The position numbers were made by a program, and so were the translations under genes. Below, in pieces: positions 59,242 through 64,000 of a DNA stretch of 64,000 bases. This DNA comes from Falsiroseomonas ponticola. Lineage in GTDB: Bacteria > Pseudomonadota > Alphaproteobacteria > Acetobacterales > Acetobacteraceae. A model generated the notes under the pieces. It was given only the letters and a program-made list of their open reading frames with translations, was not told where the DNA came from and ran no database searches. The DNA is taken from contig NZ_JAERQN010000003.1 in assembly GCF_016805305.1 (NCBI RefSeq), forward strand, positions 434,001-498,000. The letters are read 5' to 3'. Numbering within the stretch: position 1 is the stretch's first letter; every line of letters begins with the position of its first letter.

Positions 59242-59477
59242 GGGGTTACTCTAGGGGGGCGGGGCGCCCGGTGGAAGCCGTATGTGGTGGTGTTACGGGG
59301 CCGCAACCGCAACATCCTGTGGACAGAATCGCGGATGCGCGCCGCCGGCGCGGATGCCCCGCCGGGACCCCCTCGGGGATTTTGCGCTGCGGCAGCCGAT
59401 GTGCGAAACTGGCGCCGCCCGGTCATGGGCCCGCACCTGGCGGGCCGGCCTGCCCCGGGCCGCTGCGAGGATTCCCG
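59242..59477. other. 236-base divergent gap, no gene seen
   Basis: The stretch lies between the TSCPD gene (minus) and the NDUFA12 gene (plus) and must hold both promoters. I see no convincing repeat, terminator or ribosome-bound leader peptide; codon patterns on both strands look like noise. Confidence 0.5.
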
Positions 59478-59834
59478 ATGTCGGTGCTGCTGCGCCTCAC
59501 CTCCTCCCTGTCCGGCCGCAAGATCGGCACGGACCGCTTCGGCAATGCCTACTACGAGTCCAAGGCCGATTTCCGCGGCTATGGCCGCAAGCGCCGCTGG
59601 GTGCTGTTCAACGGCGCGGCGGAGGCCACGAAGGTGCCGCCGGAATGGCATGGCTGGCTGCACCACACCGCGCCCCAGCCCATGCCGGAGCAGAAGCGCC
59701 ACCTCTGGATGCTGGACCACCAGCCGAACCAGACGGGCACGGCCAATGCCTACCGCCCCGCGGGCCACGACTATGCCGGCGGCCGCCGCGCCGTGACGGC
59801 CGGGGACTACGAGGCCTGGACGCCCGGGACCTGA
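59478..59834 (+). CDS. NADH:ubiquinone oxidoreductase NDUFA12-family subunit
   Basis: This 118-residue protein of the complex I accessory subunit family (human NDUFA12/B17.2) is found in alphaproteobacteria. The hallmark GTDRFGNAYYESKADFRGYGRKRRWV and VPPEWHGWLHH are intact. It is thought to stabilise complex I. The ATG at 59478 has GAGG ahead; the frame continues upstream in an unlikely 81-residue extension. It begins the mlaD/DUF2155 block, cotranscribed in the order seen in relatives. Confidence 0.94.
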   Translation: MSVLLRLTSSLSGRKIGTDRFGNAYYESKADFRGYGRKRRWVLFNGAAEATKVPPEWHGWLHHTAPQPMPEQKRHLWMLDHQPNQTGTANAYRPAGHDYAGGRRAVTAGDYEAWTPGT

Positions 59835-59850
59835 TGCCGGGACCGCGCGC

Positions 59851-60372
59851 ATGAAGGGCCGTTCGATCGCGGAAGTGCTGGCCGGCGCCGTGGTGCTGCT
59901 GGTCGCCGCCGGCTTCCTGCTCTTCGCCGTCACCAATAGCGGGCGGTCCACCATGGCCGGCCCGGCGCTGACGCTGACCGCCAAGTTCGACCGGATCGAT
60001 GGCCTGGCGCCCGGCGCCGATGTGCGCATCGCGGGCGTGAAGGTGGGCTCCATCACCGGGCAGCGGATCGACCCGCAGAGCTTCCTCGCGGTGCTGACCA
60101 TGCGCATCGATGGCAGCCTGCGCATCCCCTCCGACAGCTCCGCCGAGATCGCGAGCGAGGGGCTGCTGGGCGGCCGCTTCGTCTCCCTGGTGCCGGGCGG
60201 GTCCGACCGCATGCTGCGCGACGGCGGGGAGATCACGATCACGCAATCCGCGATCAGCCTGGAGAGCCTGCTGGGCCGGTTCATCTTCTCCATGACCCAG
60301 GGCTCCTCCTCCTCCCCCGGCGGGCAGGCCCCGGAAGGCGCCGCCACGGGAACCGCCACCCCCCGGCCATGA
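59851..60372 (+). CDS. mlaD: Outer membrane lipid asymmetry maintenance protein MlaD
   Basis: This 173-residue protein has an N-terminal membrane anchor (EVLAGAVVLLVAAGFLLFAV) and one MCE domain (KFDRIDGLAPGADVRIAGVKVGSIT). MlaD forms the periplasmic hexameric ring that moves phospholipids. The C-terminal tail after residue 150 is low-complexity Ser/Gly/Pro. No mlaE or mlaF is adjacent, so the transporter partners must be elsewhere. It lies 16 bases downstream of the NDUFA12 gene. Confidence 0.93.
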   Translation: MKGRSIAEVLAGAVVLLVAAGFLLFAVTNSGRSTMAGPALTLTAKFDRIDGLAPGADVRIAGVKVGSITGQRIDPQSFLAVLTMRIDGSLRIPSDSSAEIASEGLLGGRFVSLVPGGSDRMLRDGGEITITQSAISLESLLGRFIFSMTQGSSSSPGGQAPEGAATGTATPRP

Positions 60373-60593
60373 CCACGCCGCTCGACCCGCCCGCCGCCTG
60401 GCCGGGCGCCGATGGCACGCCGCTGTCGTGCCGGGAAAAGCTGAAGGTGCTGGCGGAGAACCACCGGGAAGCCGCGCAGGTGCTGCGCGACGCCTTCGAG
60501 GATGCCGTGCTGATGGGGGTGGACGAGGCTGCGATGCGCCGCATCCTGGCCGAGATGGTGGCCGCGCTGCCGAGCCCGAAGCGCGCGGCATGA
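60369..60593 (+). CDS. 74-residue conserved hypothetical protein
   Basis: This small soluble protein starts MTTPLDPPAAWPGADGTPLS and is followed by a single helical section (CREKLKVLAENHREAAQVLR, then DAFEDAVLMGVDEAAMRRIL). It overlaps mlaD (ATGA) and, through ATGA again, the DUF2155 gene, so its reading frame is constrained on both sides and it is surely translated. No family name is known to me. A single Cys at residue 21 is notable. Confidence 0.8.
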   Translation: MTTPLDPPAAWPGADGTPLSCREKLKVLAENHREAAQVLRDAFEDAVLMGVDEAAMRRILAEMVAALPSPKRAA

Positions 60594-60964
60594 TCCGCAC
60601 CCTCGCCGCCGCGGCGCTGCTGGCCTGCGCGATCGCCGCCCCGGCCGCGGCGCAGGAATGGCGCCCGCAGCGCGTCGCGGTGCTGCAGGCGCTGGACAAG
60701 GTGACGGCGCGCGTCATCACGCTGCGCGCGACGCTGAACCAGCCCGAGCGCTTCGGCAGCCTCACCATCACCGTGCGGTCCTGCAACGCCCGCCCGCCGG
60801 ACGAGGTGCCGGACGCCGCCGCCTGGCTGGAGATCACGGACAGCCGCGCCCCGGCCAATGGCGCGGCGGTCTTCCGCGGCTGGATGTTCGCGGAAGCGCC
60901 GGGCGTGAACATGCTGGAACACCCCGTCTACGACATCCGCATCATGGAGTGCCGGGCGAGCTGA
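60590..60964 (+). CDS. DUF2155 periplasmic protein
   Basis: This 124-residue exported protein has a signal at residues 1-22 (MIRTLAAAALLACAIAAPAA, cut at AQ) and then the DUF2155 core VAVLQALDKVTARVITLRAT...FGSLTITVRSC, with a WLEI...GWMFAEAPGVNMLEHPVYDI segment. A Cys pair (SCNARPP and MECRAS) could form a disulfide. DUF2155 members sit near aat in alphaproteobacteria; their function is unknown. The ATG at 60590 overlaps the preceding stop. Confidence 0.92.
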   Translation: MIRTLAAAALLACAIAAPAAAQEWRPQRVAVLQALDKVTARVITLRATLNQPERFGSLTITVRSCNARPPDEVPDAAAWLEITDSRAPANGAAVFRGWMFAEAPGVNMLEHPVYDIRIMECRAS

Positions 60965-60970
60965 CCGGGC

Positions 60971-60988
60971 GCGGGGCCGCGGCCCCGC
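60971..60988. terminator. 18-bp perfect GC palindrome between convergent genes
   Basis: GCGGGGCCGCGGCCCCGC is fully self-complementary. It lies between the DUF2155 gene (plus) and aat (minus), where it could end transcription from both sides, though it has no T-run and may depend on other factors. Confidence 0.45.
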
Positions 60989-60997
60989 CGGCGGCCG

Positions 60998-61681
60998 CTA
61001 TTCGCCGCGGGAGGCGTCGCGCAGGCGGCGGACCTCGGCCTCGATGGCGGCGGGGGCGGGTTCGTCATCCCAGCGCGCCTGTTCCTCCACCGCCTCCGAC
61101 AGCAGGCGCTTATAGGCCTGGCGGGGAATCTCCGTGCAGCCGAACTGGGCCAGGTGGGTGGTCATGAACTGGCTGTCCAGCAGCGTGAAGCCGAAGAGGC
61201 GCAGCCGCGCCACCAGGTGCACCAGCGCGACCTTGGAGGCATCGCGCGCGCGGCTGAACATGCTCTCCCCGAAGAAGGCGCCGCCCAGCGCCACGCCGTA
61301 GAGGCCGCCGACCAGCTTCGGCCCGCCTTCCGCCGGCGCCCAGGCCTCCACCGAATGGGCATGGCCCATGCGGTGCAGCGCGCTGAACAGGCGCTCGATC
61401 TCCGGGTTGATCCAGGTATCCTCCCGCCCCGCGGCCGGCGCGGCGCAGCCGGCGATGACGCCGGCGAAATCGCGGTTGGTGGTGATCAGGTACTCCCCCG
61501 CCAGCACGGTGCGCGCCAGGCGGCGGGACAGGTGGAAGCCATCCAGCGGCAGCACGCCGCGCAGCTCCGGGTCCAGCCAGTAGAGCCGGTCGCCCCGCCG
61601 CGTCTCGGCCATGGGGAAGAGGCCCGCGCGATAGGCGCGGAGCATGAGTTCGGGGGTGATCTCGAACTGTCTTCGGCTCAC
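60998..61681 (-). CDS. aat: Leucyl/phenylalanyl-tRNA--protein transferase
   Basis: This 227-residue enzyme adds Leu or Phe from charged tRNA to proteins with N-terminal Lys or Arg, creating N-degrons for ClpS. The motifs [48 protein letters not shown] and [16 protein letters not shown] are conserved. Its length matches the family. The gene has no co-oriented neighbour within 50 bases upstream of accC's end, so it may be transcribed from the acc operon. Confidence 0.97.
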   Translation of the reverse strand: MSRRQFEITPELMLRAYRAGLFPMAETRRGDRLYWLDPELRGVLPLDGFHLSRRLARTVLAGEYLITTNRDFAGVIAGCAAPAAGREDTWINPEIERLFSALHRMGHAHSVEAWAPAEGGPKLVGGLYGVALGGAFFGESMFSRARDASKVALVHLVARLRLFGFTLLDSQFMTTHLAQFGCTEIPRQAYKRLLSEAVEEQARWDDEPAPAAIEAEVRRLRDASRGE

Positions 61682-61739
61682 GGCGCCATCCTACCCGCCC
61701 CGGGCCTCCGGGGCGAGCGAATGAATCGGCCCCGTCGTC

Positions 61740-63083
61740 TCAGTGGCCCCGGCTGACGAACTTCTCCAGCCAGTGGATGGTGTAGTCGCCGGCCTGGAAC
61801 TCGGGATCGGCCACGATGCGCTGGTGGAGCGGCAGCGTGGTCTTGATGCCGCTCACCACCATCTCGTCCAGCGATCGCTTGAGGCGGGCGATCGCCTCCG
61901 ACCGTGTCTGGCCATGCACGACCAGCTTGGCCACCAGGCTGTCGTAGTGCGGCGGCACGGTGTAGCCGGAATAGAGCGCGCTATCGACGCGCACGCCGAG
62001 CCCGCCCGGCGCGTGGTACATGTCCACCCGGCCGGGGTTGGGGGCGAAGGTCTCGGGATCCTCCGCCGTGATGCGGCATTCGATGGCGTGGCCGGAGAAG
62101 CGGATATCGGCCTGGCTGTAGCCCAGCGGCTCCCCGGCCGCGACGCGGAGCTGTTCCTTCACCAGGTCCACGCCGCAGACCATCTCCGTCACGGGATGCT
62201 CCACCTGCAGGCGGGTATTCATCTCGATGAAGGCGAACTGGCCGTCCTGCCACAGGAATTCCAGCGTGCCGGCATTGCGGTAGCCGAGCTGCCGGAGGCC
62301 CTTCGTGACCTGCGCGCCGAGCGCATCGCGCTCCGCCGCCGTCAGCACGGGGCTGCCGGCTTCCTCGACCAGCTTCTGGTGGCGGCGCTGGAGGGAGCAG
62401 TCGCGTTCGCCGAAATGCACGACGTTGCCGTGCATGTCGGCCAGGACCTGCAGCTCGATATGCCGCGGGCGGTCCAGGTACTTCTCCATGTAGACGGCAT
62501 CGTCGCCGAAGGCGGCCTTGGATTCCGTGCGCGCGACGCGCCAGGCTTCCTCCAGCTCCTCCGCGCTGCGGGCCACCTTCATGCCGCGCCCGCCGCCGCC
62601 GGCGGCGGCCTTGATGAGGACGGGGTACTTGATCTCCTCCGCCACGGCGCGCGCTTCCTCGAAGCTTTCCAGCGCGCCGAGGCTGCCGGGCACGAGGGGC
62701 ACGCCGAGGGAGCGCATGGCGTCCTTGGCGGCGATCTTGTCGCCCATCATGCGGATATGCGCCGCCGTCGGGCCGATGAAGGCCAGGCCATGGGCCTCCA
62801 CCATCTCGGCGAAATTGGCGTTCTCCGACAGGAAGCCGTAGCCCGGGTGGATGGCGTCCGCGCCGGTGATGGCGGCGGCCGAGAGGATCGCCGCCATGTT
62901 CAGGTAGCTGTCCCGCGCGGAGGGCGGGCCAATGCAGACGCTTTCATCCGCCAGCCGCACATGCATGGCGGTGCTGTCCGCCGTGGAATGCACGGCGACG
63001 GTGCGGATGCCCATTTCCTGGCAGGCGCGATGGACGCGGAGCGCGATCTCGCCCCGGTTCGCGATCAGGACCTTGCCGAACAT
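61740..63083 (-). CDS. accC: Acetyl-CoA carboxylase, biotin carboxylase subunit
   Basis: This 447-residue ATP-grasp enzyme carboxylates the biotin on AccB, the first step of fatty acid synthesis. KVLIANRGEIALRVHRACQEMGI opens the protein, with the ATP loop KAAAGGGGRGMKVARSAEEL and EMNTRLQVEHPVTEMVCGVDL. Its length is typical. It follows accB after 82 bases and is preceded by aroQ. Confidence 0.98.
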   Translation of the reverse strand: MFGKVLIANRGEIALRVHRACQEMGIRTVAVHSTADSTAMHVRLADESVCIGPPSARDSYLNMAAILSAAAITGADAIHPGYGFLSENANFAEMVEAHGLAFIGPTAAHIRMMGDKIAAKDAMRSLGVPLVPGSLGALESFEEARAVAEEIKYPVLIKAAAGGGGRGMKVARSAEELEEAWRVARTESKAAFGDDAVYMEKYLDRPRHIELQVLADMHGNVVHFGERDCSLQRRHQKLVEEAGSPVLTAAERDALGAQVTKGLRQLGYRNAGTLEFLWQDGQFAFIEMNTRLQVEHPVTEMVCGVDLVKEQLRVAAGEPLGYSQADIRFSGHAIECRITAEDPETFAPNPGRVDMYHAPGGLGVRVDSALYSGYTVPPHYDSLVAKLVVHGQTRSEAIARLKRSLDEMVVSGIKTTLPLHQRIVADPEFQAGDYTIHWLEKFVSRGH

Positions 63084-63165
63084 AGCGCCTACTCCTCGCC
63101 GCTGCGCGGCGCATGGCCGGCCGATTCAGACCTCCAGGCCTGTGGCCTTCCAGTCATCGGACGGC

Positions 63166-63630
63166 TCATTCGATGATGAGAAGGGGTTCGCCGTATTCGA
63201 CCGGCGATCCGCTCTCGATCAGGATCCGTGAGACCACGCCGGCGCGCGGCGCGCGGATCTGGTTGAAGGTCTTCATCGCCTCGATCAGCAGCACGGTCTG
63301 GCCCTGCGCCACGCGCCCGCCGACGGTGATGAAGGGGGCGGCCCCGGGCTCCGGCGCCAGGTAGGCGACGCCGACCATGGGGGAGGTGACGGCGCCGGGA
63401 TGCGCGGCATCGCTGACCGGGGCGGGCGCGGCGGCCGGGGCGGGCGCCGCCGCGGCGGCGGGGGCCGGGGCCGGGCCGGCGGCGACGGTCGCCACCTGCT
63501 GCACCGTGATCTGCCGCGCCACGCGGATGCGGCTGTCCTTCTCGACCAGCTCGATCTCGGTCAGGTCGGTCTCGCGCAGGATCTTCGCGAGTTCGCGGAT
63601 CGCCGCGGGGTCGAATTGGACGCCCGACAT
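63166..63630 (-). CDS. accB: Acetyl-CoA carboxylase biotin carboxyl carrier protein
   Basis: This 154-residue carrier has an Ala/Pro-rich flexible linker (about 50-72) and a biotinyl domain with the target Lys120 in EAMKTFNQI. The usual Met after the Lys is Thr, but the E-A-M-K core is intact. The beta-thumb is GAAPFITVGGRVAQG. It starts one base from the aroQ stop, and accC follows. Confidence 0.97.
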   Translation of the reverse strand: MSGVQFDPAAIRELAKILRETDLTEIELVEKDSRIRVARQITVQQVATVAAGPAPAPAAAAAPAPAAAPAPVSDAAHPGAVTSPMVGVAYLAPEPGAAPFITVGGRVAQGQTVLLIEAMKTFNQIRAPRAGVVSRILIESGSPVEYGEPLLIIE

Positions 63631-64000
63631 TCAGGGCTCTCCTTCTGCGGCGACGATGTCCGCCATGGCGCGCAGCGCCAGCGCATAGCCCCGGATGCCG
63701 AGGCCCGCGATGACGCCCGTGGCCACCTTGGACACGTAGCTCAGGTGCCGGAATTCCTCCCGGCGGTGGATGTTGGAGATGTGGACCTCCACGATCGGCA
63801 GGTCCACGGCCTTCAGCGCATCCATCAGGGCGATGGAGGTGTGGCTGTAGGCGGCGGGGTTGATGACGATGCCGGCGGCGCGGCCGCGGCATTCCTGCAC
63901 CCAGGTCACCAGCTCGCCTTCCCCGTTGGTCTGGCGGAAATCGATCGCGAGGCCGAGCTGCTCGGCGGTTTCGGCGCAGAGCGCCTCCACGTCGTCCAGC
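63631..64000 (-). CDS. aroQ: 3-dehydroquinate dehydratase type II, 5' end cut by window edge
   Basis: The visible 122 codons carry the C-terminal four-fifths of the ~145-residue enzyme that converts 3-dehydroquinate to 3-dehydroshikimate in aromatic amino acid synthesis. GIVINPAAYSHTSIALMDAL and VEVHISNIHRREEFRHLSYVSK hold the catalytic His and substrate-binding residues. The N-terminus lies beyond the right edge. The stop abuts accB. Confidence 0.95.
   Translation of the reverse strand, partial: LDDVEALCAETAEQLGLAIDFRQTNGEGELVTWVQECRGRAAGIVINPAAYSHTSIALMDALKAVDLPIVEVHISNIHRREEFRHLSYVSKVATGVIAGLGIRGYALALRAMADIVAAEGEP

Noticed and set aside
56617-59796. Open frame of over 1,000 codons on the plus strand across four minus-strand genes
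   Set aside because: It crosses gene boundaries and a divergent promoter gap and has Arg/Gly/Ala-biased composition without motifs, so it is a shadow of the real genes.

Overview
The window is a GC-rich (about 70%), tightly packed chromosomal segment that fits an alphaproteobacterium of the Acetobacteraceae, close to Roseomonas. The reasons are the extreme GC, an NDUFA12-type complex I subunit, a phasin with PhaR-like operator motifs, formate dehydrogenase neighbours of the DUF3305/DUF3306/DUF6352/DUF6505 type, and the order aroQ-accB-accC-aat-DUF2155-mlaD-NDUFA12. I see no rRNA, tRNA, insertion sequence, phage or CRISPR array. Most genes sit in runs joined by ATGA/TGATG/GTGA overlaps. Family names come from my own recognition of the sequences; no database search was run.

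Region by region. (1) 1-3.3 kb, minus: an edge fragment, an NADP-dependent MDR oxidoreductase and a 681-residue multi-cluster ferredoxin. (2) 3.4-12.7 kb, plus: a formate dehydrogenase (FDH) operon: DUF4444-type biotin/lipoate-ligase-like protein, DUF6505, DUF6352, DUF3305, DUF3306, TorD-like chaperone, small Tat protein, then the alpha (Cys, not Sec), beta and cytochrome b gamma subunits, closed by a clear intrinsic terminator. (3) 12.7-18.6 kb: the cofactor supply and control side: mobB and moeA (plus), an Ntn-hydrolase, a 41-residue peptide, mobA and fdhD (minus), and a divergent LuxR-type regulator. (4) 18.6-28.5 kb: a small membrane protein, an MFS-spermidine synthase fusion, a TPP enzyme with an SDR partner, a membrane acyltransferase, murA, dcd and a TctC-type binding protein. 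The murA-dcd gap is filled with near-perfect hairpins. (5) 28.5-37.3 kb: catabolic islands: an FAD monooxygenase, an Asp/Glu-racemase-family enzyme and a solute-binding protein; then an acyl-CoA dehydrogenase with two alpha/beta hydrolases; then a class V aminotransferase with a D-threonine-aldolase-like enzyme. (6) 37.4-45.7 kb: a membrane/Cys-His hydrolase fusion, cyclopropane fatty acid synthase, a D-Ala-D-Ala carboxypeptidase, phasin, clpS-clpA and an AhpD-like protein. (7) 45.7-57.7 kb: an MNT-HEPN toxin-antitoxin pair, an esterase, PPK2, an MFS transporter, an endonuclease/exonuclease/phosphatase (EEP) protein, a nuclease-helicase fusion, a YjfMCL-like trio (lipoprotein, GspS-like ATP-grasp, DUF350), a DMT exporter, GNATs, an alkyltransferase-like protein and RidA. 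(8) 57.7-64 kb: a cysteine-poor ribonucleotide-reductase-derived TSCPD protein, then the conserved NDUFA12-mlaD-DUF2155 and aat/accC/accB/aroQ block.

How it works together: regions 1-3 supply nearly everything needed to make and load a periplasmic-facing, bis-MGD molybdenum or tungsten formate dehydrogenase: sulfuration (FdhD), MGD synthesis (MobA/MobB/MoeA), a chaperone, Tat targeting and membrane anchoring. Several conserved partners there have no known role. ClpS, ClpA and Aat together give the bacterial N-end rule pathway. The most interesting leads are the uncharacterised FDH accessory set and its palindromic promoter, the nuclease-helicase next to the YjfMCL-like trio, the RNR-derived pseudoenzyme, several enzymes that have lost a catalytic residue, and a family of tandem hairpin repeats.
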